Shown here piece by piece: positions 1-11,916 of a stretch of DNA of 24,383 bases. The position numbers and the translations under genes are program-made. Each line of letters opens with the position of its first letter. Position 1 is the stretch's first letter. Under the pieces are notes generated by a model. The model made no database searches and was not told where the DNA came from. It saw only the letters and a list, made by a program, of their open reading frames with translations. This DNA comes from Pelargonium cotyledonis. Lineage: Eukaryota > Streptophyta > Magnoliopsida > Geraniales > Geraniaceae. The DNA is taken from contig JAYMTA010000768.1 of NCBI GenBank assembly GCA_036897625.1, positions 1-24,383 of the forward strand. The letters are read 5' to 3'.

Positions 1-236
1 TGGTAATGCAATATGTGCTAGTATGAAATGACACCAAGGCTAGTTGTGTTTATTTTGGGTTTTACTATGGAATGGATTCAAGTTTCTGTATAGCATAAAA
101 GTGCATGAGTTTGGTTTTGCAGTCATGATCTGGTCTGTGTAAAAGAAATTTTTGCCCAAGTTTGGCATCTTTGTGTTATAAAAGTCTATTAATCTATAAC
201 TTAAGTCATTGAACATAATAATTTAACATTGATTAG

Positions 237-450
237 TATTCCCTCTGTCTCTCTATCTCAAAATGAGCTTCTTCTTTCAACTTTTTGCAAGTGAATCATG
301 AATGAATTAGCAATAATATCCTTAAGAAAAGTTAGAAAGGACTACTTGAGTTTGTTATAACTTAGGCACATGCCCACACGAGGGAAAATAATATCATCAT
401 GAATTTTGCCAAAAAAATGAAATAATTAGTTTGGGATGGAGAGATTAGTA
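237..450. mobile_element. Degenerate Stowaway-like MITE candidate
   Basis: The left end (tattccctctgtctct, then ctcaaaat) and the inverted right end (tactaatctctccatccc) form imperfect terminal inverted repeats. They resemble the TACTCCCTCCGTCCC type of plant Stowaway/mariner MITEs, with TA at both edges as expected for a TA target duplication. The length of about 214 bp fits a MITE, and there is no coding capacity. The match to the family is from memory and the ends are degenerate. I see nothing recognisable in the flanks, 1-236 and 451-627. Confidence 0.45.
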
Positions 451-627
451 TGTAAAAAATTCTCTTATCAACATATTTTAAATTTATTTATGCAAAATGT
501 TTGTGTTTCTGCGGTAAGATGGTAAGTTCGGGCAAACTGCATAGTAATTTACATTTGAATTCCGTAGTAATTTTTTATATCCTAACATTTTTTTCTAAGC
601 TATCTGGGTTTCTTTGTCAACTTTTAG

Positions 628-2723
628 GAGGTCCTTGCACCGATTCTTAGTCCTAAGGGAGTTAAATTATTTGTCATTTCTGTCTTTGTTGCGCTCACAT
701 TGGCTAGCATTGTAAGTTCTCCATTTTTTTTTCTTCTTTGGCAGTTCTTAGATCATTGATGTTTCTTGTTTGTGCTTGTCATAAATTTAGTTTATTTATC
801 ATCTTTTTATAGGCACTATGCACCAGGATTGAACCAGGTTTAGAACAGAAGATTGTTCTTCCTCGAGACTCTTATCTTCAGGTTTAACTTCTTGAATCTT
901 GTTGCTTTTTATTTTATATTGTTCAAGGAGCATCCAAATTCAGAAATGTTGTGCTTATTGAGTCTTTTGGTGATACATCTTTAAATTGGTACAGGGGTAT
1001 TTCAATGATATGTCGGAGTATCTCAGAATTGGACCGCCGCTATATTCTGTTGTGGAGAATTACAGTTACAGGTATTTGTAGTGTTTGGCTTTTCATTTTC
1101 TTATTCTATTTTTTCTTATTTATACTACAATTTATCTGCGTATATGTTGCATATTTATTATTAGTATATCTTTCTATCACTAAAAAGTTAAAATGTACCA
1201 GCTAGCAACTGCAAGAGTGCAGACTTTATTTCAAATTAAATAGATCTGATATGATCCATGATACCTTGGTTTTTTTGGATAATTTGACTAAATATAAAGA
1301 GGGGAAAGTGGGAAACTGTTATGGAGTGGAAGGATAGATACGAATAGTAATCAGGAGAAGTTAAGGGTGAAAGGGAGAAAGTACTGAGTCACTTGAGATA
1401 TGTATACTCCGACGGTATAGAATATGTATTAATCTACATTAGTTATAATTTAGATAACATAGAACTTAATTTGCTAAGTTTCCAAGAAATATAGAACTTT
1501 TCTCTATTGAAATTTCTTAATGTTCGAAATTCACAACCCTGTGGCTATTATAGCCATCCAAGTGCAATAACGGGTAGTATTCTGGTCACATAAAATGCCT
1601 TTCTAGGACAGGGTACACTATAATTCTTAAAAGTGCATATATAAATACCAGATAATGTACTAGCACACAAGTTCGAAAAATGATTATGCTATGATGCTGT
1701 CTTTGATTTTTGTTATCTTAGTGTTTCTCTCTTGGAACATTTTCTTAATGCTGATGGTTTTCTGCTCTCCAGTTCAGAATCAATACATACAAATCAGTTG
1801 TGCTCCATCAGCCAATGTGATGGGAACTCTCTATTAAATGAGGTGAATCCTTCTCTATGTATCGATCATAAGAGTGCAATTTTGATATCATTGTGTTTTG
1901 CGTAAAAAAAAAAAATCAATTCATTTAGTGAAGTAAAGACCAAGAGAAACAAGCTCTGGACCTACAAAAATGTCGTACAATTACAAGGCCAACACAACTA
2001 CTATGCCCCTCAGCCAAGGGATATCCTTAAATCAAAACCCCCTGATCAGCGAACGAGGAAGCAAACTCATTGCCAGACCTTACATTCTATTAAGTTCATC
2101 AAAACCAACTCATAAGTGACTAGGTATTTTCCTCAAGTAAAATCCCCCTCACAGGTAGGTATATTTCTTCCACATGTGGGCCACTACACTGCGAGCATGA
2201 CCATCTGCAAGCGGATCAGACCACAAGGAGAGGCAACATAAATGGGCCACCTTAAGGTCAAGGCTTGGATCATAACTAGCTCTAATACCATGTTGAATAT
2301 CAAGTGGATACAGATTTCACATTCTTTCTATATGAGATTCCTTAACACAGCAAGAATAGAATACCATGTTTAATATTTGTCTTGTATGTGCAGTTGGTTG
2401 AAAACATAACTTTAACAAGCTAATTATTTTGTTTAACTTGAATTATCCTGTATCATTATTAATTTATTATTATATTGTAGCCTGTGTATAAAAAATATTG
2501 TGCTTGCTCCATCAATAATCATCTAGTCATTCTAAACACAACTTGTACCTTATAGCTGACGGTTACGTATCTTGGTTCTGTTTGACTGTTGCTGCCATCT
2601 CTGAATCCATTGCTAAGCCTGCTGCTTCTTGGCTCGATGATTTTTTATGTATGGATATACCCAGAAGCTTTCAGTTGCTGCCAGAAGTTCACAAATGGGA
2701 GTTATTGCCCCCCTAATGATCAG
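628..2723 (+). pseudogene. NPC1-like sterol transporter pseudogene fragment, upstream copy (five exons)
   Basis: Five exons read in order as a plant Niemann-Pick C1-like protein, a multi-pass endomembrane sterol transporter. Exon A is 628-711 (ends VALTLASI). Exon B is 813-881 (ALCTRIEPGLEQKIVLPRDS...). Exon C is 995-1071 (GYFNDMSEYLRIGPPLYS...). Exon D is 1773-1842 (SESIHTNQLCSISQCDGNS...). Exon E is about 2609-2723 (IAKPAASWLDDF, then VWIYPEAFSCCQKFTNGSYC). Exons A-D keep GT/AG sites and phase. Exon E has one extra base at 2645-2648, which shifts the frame before VWIYP, and its 5' part (before 2609) no longer matches the family. The segment corresponds to the second half of NPC1, the luminal loop after the sterol-sensing domain. 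No exons for the start or end of the protein are present, so this is a fragment. The family call rests on remembered plant NPC1 motifs. Confidence 0.75.
2279..2400 (-). mobile_element. LTR-retrotransposon scar: primer-binding site and LTR edge
   Basis: The sequence gctctaatacca at 2279-2290 is, on the minus strand, TGGTATTAGAGC. This is one base from the plant initiator-tRNA-Met primer-binding site TGGTATCAGAGC. It is directly followed by tgttgaat at 2291, so on the minus strand an LTR would end in CA immediately before the primer-binding site, as in Copia-type elements. The scar lies inside the intron between exons D and E of the NPC1 relic. The far LTR end and internal coding region were not found, so the right boundary given is arbitrary. 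The sequence to the left, about 1,930-2,278, may be internal element DNA. Confidence 0.5.
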
Positions 2724-2896
2724 GTCATGGTCCAATCATGATTAGATTATTATTTTAATACTTACGTAGTGCTTTTCATTATAAGGTAATTTCAGATTAA
2801 TGTATATGCTCTGTGCTCAGTGCTCCTCACAAATCTGTGACAGTATTTGTGGTTTCTTTTTATAAATCTGCTTTCTTTTTTCTTTTTAATTTCCAG

Positions 2897-2981
2897 GTGA
2901 CAGTATTTCAAGGTGGACCCTAAAAACTATGGACCAAATGGTGACCATGGCGGACTTGAGCATGTTAGGTAATGTTTTCAG
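2897..2981 (+). pseudogene. Isolated NPC1-like exon (YFK...CFQ) with an in-frame stop
   Basis: After a polypyrimidine tract and ttccag, the sequence reads QYFKVDPKNYG, then a glycine-rich HGGLEHVR, then a stop TAA at 2970-2972 where the family has Tyr, then CFQ and a GT donor at 2982. In plant NPC1 this exon lies in the luminal loop before the sterol-sensing domain, so it should precede exons A-E rather than follow them. The acceptor may be either 2896 or 2903. It is either the start of a second NPC1 copy or a rearranged exon. The tandem-repeat array starts about 120 bp downstream, in what would be the following intron. Confidence 0.6.
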
Positions 2982-3100
2982 GTATATTTCAATATTTCAT
3001 CATTTTTATGTTTATTTATCTCTCTTTTCACTTTTACTCAGTTTTTGGTGAGACAATTTTAATTATGTTGATTTTGTTGGTGATTTTAATTACAAATTAC

Positions 3101-6100
3101 CCAAATCACGTGTGTCCCAAATCACGAAAATATGTCCCGAGAATGTCTTAAAAATGAATATGTCCCAAGAATGAATATATCCCGAAATTTCCTAAAAATA
3201 ATGTGTTTTGAATAGAATATGTACCAAAAATGTCCTGTATCGAACATGTCTCGAATCGAATGTGTTTCGATCGAATATGTCCCGAGAATGTCCCGGATCG
3301 AATATGTCCCCAATTGAATGTTTTTCAATCGAATGTGTCATAAATCGAATGTGTTTCGATCTAATATGTCCCGAGAATATCCTTAATTGAATATGTTTTG
3401 AATCGAATATGTCCCGAATCGAATGTGTTTTGAATCGAATATGTCCCTAATTGAATGTGTTTCGATAGAATATGCCCCGAGAATGTCCCAAATCGAATGT
3501 CTCGAATCGAATGTGTGCCGAGAATGTCCTAAATTTAATGTGTTCCAAATGTAATATGTACCGAAAATGTCTTGTATTGAATATGTTTCGATAGAACATT
3601 TCCCGAATCGAATGTGTTTCAATCGAACATTTTCCGAATCGAATGTGTTTCGATCGAATATTTCTCAAATCGAATTTGTTTCGAGAATGTCCCGAATCGA
3701 ATATGTCCTCAATTGAATGTGTTTCAATTGAAAGTCCTGGGAATGTCCCGTATTGAATATGTTTCGATAGAATATGCCACAAGAATGTCCCGAATTGAAT
3801 TTATCCCGAGAATGTCCTGAAATGAATGTGTTTCAATCAAATGTGTTTCGATCAAATATTTTCCGAATCGAATATGTTTCGAGAATGTCCCGAATAGAAT
3901 ATTTCCTCAATTGAATGTCCCAAATTGAATGTGTTTCGACTGAATATGTTCCGAGAATGCCCAGAATTGAATATATCCTGAGAATGTCCCTAAATGAATG
4001 TGTTTCAATCAAATACGTCTCGAATCGAATGTGTTTCGATCGAATATATCCCGAGAATGTCCTGAATCTGAATATGTTTTGAATCGAATGTGTTTCGATC
4101 GAATATTTCCCGAATTGAATGTGTTTCGATCAAATATTTTCTGAATCGAATATGTTTCGAGAATGTCTAGAATCGAATATGTTCTCAATTGAATGTGTTT
4201 CAATTGAATGTCCCAAATTGAATGCGTTTCGATCGAATATGTCCCGAGATTGTGCCGAATTAAATATAACCTGAGAATGTTCCTAATTGAATGTGTTTCA
4301 ATCAAATATGTCTCGAGAATGTCCTAAGAATGAATATGTCCCGAAAATGCCCTAAATTTAATGTGTTCCAAATGGAATATGTAACGAAAATGTCTTGTAT
4401 CACACATTTCCCGAATCGAATGTGTTTCGATCGAATATATCCCGATAACGTCCCGAATTTGAATATATTTCGAATCGAATGTGTTTCGAGAATGTCATGA
4501 ATCGAATGTATCATAAATCGAATGTGTTTCGTATCGAATGTGTTTCGAATCGAATATGTTCCGTATCGAATGTGTTTTGAATCGAATATGTCTCTAATCG
4601 AATGTGTTTCGATAGAATATGCCCCGAGAATGTCCCAAATCGAATATGTCCCGAGAATGTCCCAAATTGAATATGTTTCGATCGAATATGTCTCGAATCG
4701 AATGTGGTTCGATGGAATATGTCCTGAGAATGTCCTAAGAATGAATATGTCCCAAAAATGTCCTAAATTTAATGTGTTCCGAATGTAATATGTACCGAAA
4801 ATGTCTTGTATTGAATATGTTTCGAATCAAATGTGTATTGATTGAATATTTGCCGAATTGAATGTGTTTCGATTGAACATTTTCCGAATCGAATGTGTTT
4901 TGATCGAATATTTCCTGAATCGAATTTGTTTCGAGAATTTCCCGAATCGAATATGTTCTCAATTGAAAGTCCCGAGAATGTCCCGTATTGAATATGTTTC
5001 GACAGAATATGGCACAACAATGTCCCGAATTGAATATATCCCGAGAATGTCCCGAAATGAAAGTGTTTTAATCGAATGTGTTTCGATCAAATATTTCTCG
5101 AATTGAATATGTTTCGAGAATGTCCCGAATCGAATATGTCATCAATTGAATGTCCCAAATCGAATCTGTTTCAATTGAATATGTTCCGAGAATGTACCGA
5201 ATTGAATATATCCTGAGAATGTCCCTAAATGAATGTGTTTCAATCAAATATGTCTCGAATCGAATAAGTTTCGATCGAATATATCCCGAGAATGTCCTGA
5301 ATTTGAATATGTTTTGAATCCAATGAGTTTCGATCAAATATTTCCTAAATTGAATATGTTTCGAGAATGTATCGAATCAAATATGTCTTCAATTGAATGT
5401 GTTTCAATTGAATGTCCCAAATTGAATGTCTATCGATCGAATATGTCCCGAGAATGTCCCAAATTAAATATATTCCGATGATGTTCCTAATTGAATGTGT
5501 TTCAATCTAATATGTCTCGAGAATGTCCTAAGAATGAATATGTCCCGAAAATGTCCTAAATTTAATGTGTTCCAAATGGAATATGTAATGAAAATGTCTT
5601 GTATCACATTTCGCGAATCGAATGTGTTTCGATCGAATATATCCCGAGAATATCCCGAATTTGAATACGTTTTGAATTGAATGTGTTTCGAGAATGTCCC
5701 GAATCGAATATGTCCTTAATTGAATGTGTTTCAATTGAACGTCCCAAATCGAATGTGTTTCAATTGAATATGTTCCGAGAATATTTAAGATTGAATATAT
5801 CCTGAGAATGTCCCTAAATGAATGTGTTTTAATCGATTATGTCTCATATCGAATGTGTTTCGACCGAATATATCCCGAGAATGTCCCGAATTTGAATATG
5901 TTTCGAATCAAATGTGTTTTGATCGAATATTTTCCGAATCGAATGTGTTTCGAGAATATCCCGAATCGAATATATCCTTAATTGAATTTGTTTCAAATGA
6001 ACGTAAATCGAATGTGTTTCGATCGAATATGTCCCGAATTAAATATATCTTGAGAATGTTCCTAACTTAATGTGTTTCCATCGAATATGTCTCGATAATG

Positions 6101-8876
6101 TCCTAAATTTAATGTGTTTTGAATGGAATATGTAACGAAAATGTCCTGTATCACACATTTCCCGTATCGAATGTGTTTCGATCAAATATTTCCCGAATCA
6201 AATGTGTTTTGATCGAATATGTTCTCAATTGAAAGTCCCGAGAATGTCCCATATTGAATATGTTTCGATAAAATATGGCACAAGAATGTCCCGAATTGAA
6301 TATATCTTGAGAATGTCACGAAATGAATGTGTTTCACTCGAATATTTCCCAAACCAAATGTGTTTTGATCAAATATTTCCCGAATCGAATGTGTTTCGAT
6401 AGAATATTTCCCGAATCGAATATTTTTCGAAAATGTCCTGAATCGTATATGTCGTCAATTAAATGTGTTTCGATTGAATATATTCTGAGAATGTCTTGAA
6501 TTGAATATATCATGAGAATGTCCCTAAATGAATGTGTGTCAATTGAATATGTCTCAAATCGGATGTGTTTCGATCGAATATATCCCGAGAATGTCCTGAA
6601 TTTGAATATGTTTTGAATCGAATGTGTTTCGATCAAATATTTCTTGAATCAAATGTGTTTCGATCAAATATTTTCTAAATCAAATATGTTTCGAGATTGT
6701 CCCGAATCGAATATGTCCTCAATTGAATGTGTTTCAATTGAATGTCCCAAATTGAATGTGTTTCGATCGAATATGTCCCGAGAATGCTCTGAATTAAATA
6801 TATCCTGAGAATGTTCCAAATTGAATGTGTTTCAATCGATATGTCTTGAATCGAATGTGTTTCGATCAAATATGTCTCGAGAATGTCCTAAAAATGAATA
6901 TGTTCCAAAAATATCCTAAATTTAACGTGTTTCAATTGGAATATGTAACGAATATGTCTTGTATCACACATTTCCCGAATCAAATGTGTTTCGATTGAAC
7001 ATTTCCCGAATCGAATGTATTTCGATCGAATATTTCCCGGTTCGAATATGTTTCGAGAATGTCACGAATCGAATATGTCCTCAATTGAAAGTCCCGAGAA
7101 TGTCCCGTATTGAATATGTTTCGATAGAGTATTCCACAAGAATGTCCCGAATTGAATATATCCCGAGAATGTCCCGAAATGATTGTGTTTCAATCGAATA
7201 TGTCTCGAGTGTTTCCTAAATCGAATGTGTTGCGATCAAATATTTCCCGAATCGAATGTGTTTTGATTGAATATTGCCCGAATCGAATATGTTTCGAGAA
7301 TGTCCCGAATCGAATATGTCCTCAATTGATTGTGTTTCAATTGAATACGTTCTGAGAATGTCCCGAGTTGAATATATCCTGAGAATGTCCCTAAATGAAT
7401 GTGTTTCAATCGATTATGTCTCGAATCGAATGTGTTTCGATCAAATATATCCTGAGAATGTCCCGAATTTGAATATGTTTCGAATCGAATGTGTTTTGAT
7501 AGAATATTTTCCGAATCAAATGTGTTTCGAGAATGTCCCGAATCGAATATGCCCTCAATTGAATGTCCCAATTCGAATGTGTTTCGATTGACTATGTTCT
7601 GAGAATGTCCTGAATTGAATATATCCTGAGAATGTCCCTAAATGAATGTGTTTCAATCGATTATGTCTCGAATCGAATATGCTTTGATCGAATATATCCC
7701 GAGAATGTCCCGAATTTGAATATGTTTCGAATCGAATGTGTTTTGATCGAATATTTCCCGAATCGAATGTTTTCGAGAATGTCCCGAATTGAATATATCC
7801 TCAATTGAATGTGTTTCAAATGAATGTCTCAAATCGAATGTTTCGATCGAATATGTCCCGAGAATGTCCCGAATTGAATATATCCCGAGCATGTTCATAA
7901 TTGAATGTGTTTTAATTGAATATGTCTCGAATCGAATGTGTTTCGATTAAATATGTCTCGAGAATGTCCTAAGAATGAATATGTCCCAAAAATGTTCTAA
8001 ATTTAATTTGTTTCGAATGGAATATGTACCAAATATGTCTTGTATTGAATATGTTCTGAATCAAATGTGTTTCAATCGAATATTTCTCGAATCGAATGTG
8101 TTTCGATCTAATATTTCCCGATTCGAATATGTTTCGAGAATGTCCCGAATCGGATATGTCCTCAATTGAATGTGTTTAAATTGAATGTCCCGAGAATGTC
8201 CCGTATCAAATATGCCACAATAATGTCCCGAATTGAATATATCCCGAGAATGTCACGAAATGAATGTGTTTCAATCGAATGTGTTTTGAGAATGTTCCGA
8301 ATCGAATGTGTTTCGATCGAATATATCCTGAGAATGTCCCGAATTAAACATATCCCGAGAATGTCCCAAAATGAATGTGTTTCATTCGAATATGTCTCGA
8401 ATTGAATGTGTTTCGATCGAATATTTCCCGAGAATGTCCCGAATTTAAATATGTTTCGAGTCGAATATGTCACGAATTGAATGTTTCTCGAATTGATTGA
8501 ATTTTTTTCGATTGAATATGTCCCGAGTATGTCCCGATATTGAGTATGTCTCGAGAATGTTCCGAATTGAATGTGTTTCAATCGAATATGTCCCAAATCG
8601 AATGTTTTTCGATCAAATATGTCCCGAGAATGTTCCGAAACGAATGTGTTTCAATCGAATATGTCTCGAATAGAATGTGTTTCGATCGAATATTTCTCGG
8701 ATAGAATATGTTTCGAGAATGTCCCGAATCGAATAAGCCCTCAATTGATTGTGTTTCAATTGAATGTCCCAAATTGAATGTGTTTCAATCGGATATGTCT
8801 CAAATTGTTTATATCCTTAATCGAATGTGTTTCGATCATATATGCCCCAAGAATGGCCCAAATCAAATATGTCTCA
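3101..8876. repeat. Satellite array zone 1: TCGA-rich 12-16 bp units
   Basis: This is an uninterrupted tandem array of short units such as TCGAATGTGTTTCGA, TCGAATATGTCCCGA and GAATGTCCCGAA, mixed in varying order. Many units have self-complementary ends (TCGAA, five bases, TTCGA). Variants are mostly TCGA changed to TTGA or TCAA, as expected from loss of methylated CpG. A longer pattern is overlaid: a marker segment containing cctaaatttaatgtgtt recurs near 3531, 4354, 4765, 5558, 6105, 6918 and 7999. Spacings are 411-1081 bp, many close to multiples of about 135 bp. Open frames here on both strands come from the unit length and I do not call them genes. I do not recognise the family. Confidence 0.9.
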
Positions 8877-11375
8877 TTACGAAAGTCCCGAATACCGGAC
8901 TACGAATGTCCTGACTACAAAAGTCTCGATTACGAATTTCCCAAACTACGAATATCACGAATTCGAATGTCCCGACATACAAAAGTCTGGAATACGAATG
9001 TTCGATTTAAGAATGTCCCAGATTACGAATGTCCCAATTTTGAATGTTTTGAATACGAATGTCCCGACTTACAAAAGTCCGGAACATGAATGTTCGACTT
9101 AAGAATATCCTGTATACGAATGTTTCGAATTACGTATGTCCCGCATACGAATGTTTTGAATACGAATGTCCCGAATTATGTGTCCCGAATGCGAAAGTCT
9201 CGAACTACGAATGTTTTGAATAAAAATGTCCCAATTATGAAATTTTTGAATACGAATGTCCCGAATTACGAATGTCCGATTTAAGAATGTCCCGATTACT
9301 AATTTCCCAAAATACGTATGTTCGAACTTCAAATGTCCCGAACTTCAAAAGTCTCGAATTACGAATATTCCAAATTATGAAATTCCTGAATTACGAATGT
9401 CCTAAATACGAATGTCTGAATCACGAGTGTCCGAATACGAATGTCCCGAACTACGAATGCTCCGAATATGAATGTCCCGAATAAAAAATGCCTCGAATAC
9501 GGATGTCCTGAATATGAATATCCCGAACACGAATTTCCCCAAATAAGAATGACCCGAATACGAATGTTCTAAAAACGAATGTCCCGAATTACGAAGTTCT
9601 GAATCGCTAAGTCCCGATTATGAAAGTCCTGATTACAGAAGTCTCGATTACGGATGTCCCAAACTATGAATATCACGAATACGAATGTCCCAACATACAA
9701 AAGTCCAGAATACGAATGCTTGATTTAAGAATGTTTTGAATACGAATGTCTCGAATATGATTGTTCGAGTAACGAGTGTCCGAATATGATGTCCCGAATT
9801 ACGAATGTCCAAATAACGAGTGTTCGAATACGAATGTCCCGAATTACGAATGTCCTGATTATGGAAGTCCCGATTACAAATGTTCCAAACTACGAACATC
9901 CTGAATACGAATGTCCCGACTTACAAAAGTCCGGAATACGAATGTTCGATTTAAGAATGTCCCGTATACGAATGTCCTGAACTACGAATGTTTTGAATAC
10001 GAACGTTCTGATACGAATGTCATGAATTACGTATGTCCCGAATATGAATGTTTTGAATACGAAAGTTCCGAATACGAATGTCCCGAACTACAAAAGTCCC
10101 GATTACGAATGTCCTGATTATGAAAGTCCTGAACTACGAACGTCCCAATTACGAAAGTTCCGAATGACGAATGTTTTGAATACGAATGTTCGATTTAAGA
10201 ATGTCCCAAATTACGAATGTCCCAATTACGAATTTCCCGAAATACGTATGTTCGAACTACGAATGTCCCGAACTTCAAAATTCTCGATTAAGAAAGTCTC
10301 GAATTACGAACATCCCAAATTACGAAAGTTCTGAATTACGAGTGTTTGATTATGAACGTCTCAATTATGAATGTCCTGAATACGAATGTCCTGAATAGGA
10401 ATGTCCAAATTACGAGTGTTTGAATACAAATGTCTTGAATTACAAATGTTTCGAATAAGAATAACCTGAATTACGAATGTCCCGAACACAAATTTCCCAA
10501 ATAAGAATGACTCGAATACAAATGTCCTGAAAACAAATGTCCCAAATTACGAAGTCCCGAATCACTAAGTCCTGATTACGAAAGTCCCAAATTCTGGACT
10601 GCGAATGTCCTAATTACGAATGTCCCGAACTACGAATATCCCGAATACAAATGTCCGAACATACAAAAGTCCAGAATACGAATGTTCGATTTAAGAATGT
10701 CTCGAATTACGAATGTTCCAATTTTGAATGTTTTGAATATGTATGTCCCGAATACGAATGTCTCGATTATGAATGTCCTGAATTACGAATGTCCCGAATT
10801 ATGAATGTCTTGAATTACGAATGTTCTTATATGGAAGTCCCGACTTACAAAAGTCCGGAATACGAATGTTCGATTTAAGAATGTCCCGTATACGAATGTC
10901 CCAAATACAAATGTCCCAATACGAATTACGAAAGTCCTGACTACTAAAGTCCAGAATTACGAATGTCCCAAATATAAATTTCACGATTACGAATGTCCCG
11001 AATACAAATGTCTTGAATTACGAATGTTCCGAATTACGAATGGCTCGACTAACGAATGTCCTGAATATGCGAAAGGCCAGATTACGAAAGTTCCGAATAC
11101 GAATGTTTTGATTTACGAATGTCCCTAATTACGAATGTCCTACGTTTGTCCCAGATCACGAATGTCCCGAATTACGAATGCGTTGAATTATATATGTCCA
11201 GTTTAACGAATGTCCAGAATCACGAATGTCCTACGTTTGTCCCAAATTGCGAAAGTCCCGAATACGAATGTGCCGAATACTCGTGTCTCGAATACGAATG
11301 TCTTGATTACAGATGTCTGGAATATGAATGTCCTAAATCACGAATGTCCCGATTTATAAATGTCCTGAATCACGA
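8877..11375. repeat. Satellite array zone 2: TACGAATGTCCCGAA-type units
   Basis: The unit changes abruptly near 8877 to about 15-16 bp repeats of the form TACGAATGTCCCGAA, with variants TACGAATGTTTTGAA, TACAAAAGTCCGGAA and TACGAATGTTCGATT. A composite block (cttacaaaagtccggaa, then a ttcgatttaagaatgtcc-like part) recurs near 9062, 9918 and 10842, so there is a higher-order period of roughly 0.86-0.92 kb. A sister block with catacaaaagtc occurs near 8974, 9693 and 10651. The shared GAATGTCCCGA core links this zone to zones 1 and 3. No gene is supported inside it. Confidence 0.9.
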
Positions 11376-11900
11376 ATGTCCCGATAAATACTTCAAATTG
11401 TGCCTCGAGAATGTCCTGATGATAACATCAAATGTGCACCTAGAATGTCCATATGAAAACATCAAAATATGACATGAGAATGTCCCGATGTATACATAAA
11501 ATGTGCCCTGAGAATGTCATGTTGATAACATCAATCTGTGCCTCAAGAATGTCCAGATGATAACATAAAAATGGGCGCCGAGATTTTCACCGATGTTTAC
11601 ATAAAAATGCGCCCTGAGAATGTCTTGATGAGTACATCAAAATGTGACCCGAGAATGGCCCGATGAATACATTAAAATGTGCCCCGAGAATGACCCGATA
11701 ATACATCTAAGTGGGCCTTGAGAATGTATCGTCAAATACATTGAAATGTGCTCCGATAATGCCTTGATGAGTACATCAAAATGTGCCCTGAGAATGTCCC
11801 GATGAAAACATCAAAATGCACCCTGAGATGGTCCCGATAAATACATCAAAGTGTCCCTTGAGAATTGTCCGATAAATACATCAAAATGTGCTCTGAGAGT
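11376..11900. repeat. Satellite array zone 3: 35-bp units
   Basis: About fourteen units carry a GAGAATGTCCCGATGA-like part followed by an AACATCAAAATGTG-like part. Where I counted them, between about 11,640 and 11,895, the period is 35 bp. The unit contains the same GAATGTCCCGA core as zones 1 and 2, with a new ATACATCAAAATGTG arm. Units diverge by substitutions and 1-2 bp indels. The zone ends at about 11,900 beside a candidate NPC1 exon. No coding function is evident. Confidence 0.9.
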
Positions 11901-11916
11901 AGTTGCATTTTATCAG

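Noticed and set aside
951..1205. 84-codon plus-strand open frame
   Set aside because: It crosses the splice acceptor and donor of NPC1 exon C in another frame. The real coding signal is 995-1071.
3122..11472. Many open frames of 60-144 codons on both strands, with repetitive Ile/Arg/Cys/Ser/Asn-rich products
   Set aside because: They are by-products of the tandem units: the common unit of 15 bp is five codons and holds few stops in several frames, so overlapping frames open on both strands. There is no conserved start context, domain or splice structure.
3101..11900. Possible CRISPR array or bacterial minisatellite
   Set aside because: There are no constant repeats separated by unique spacers. 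Units are contiguous and graded in sequence, and the flanks are plant exons.
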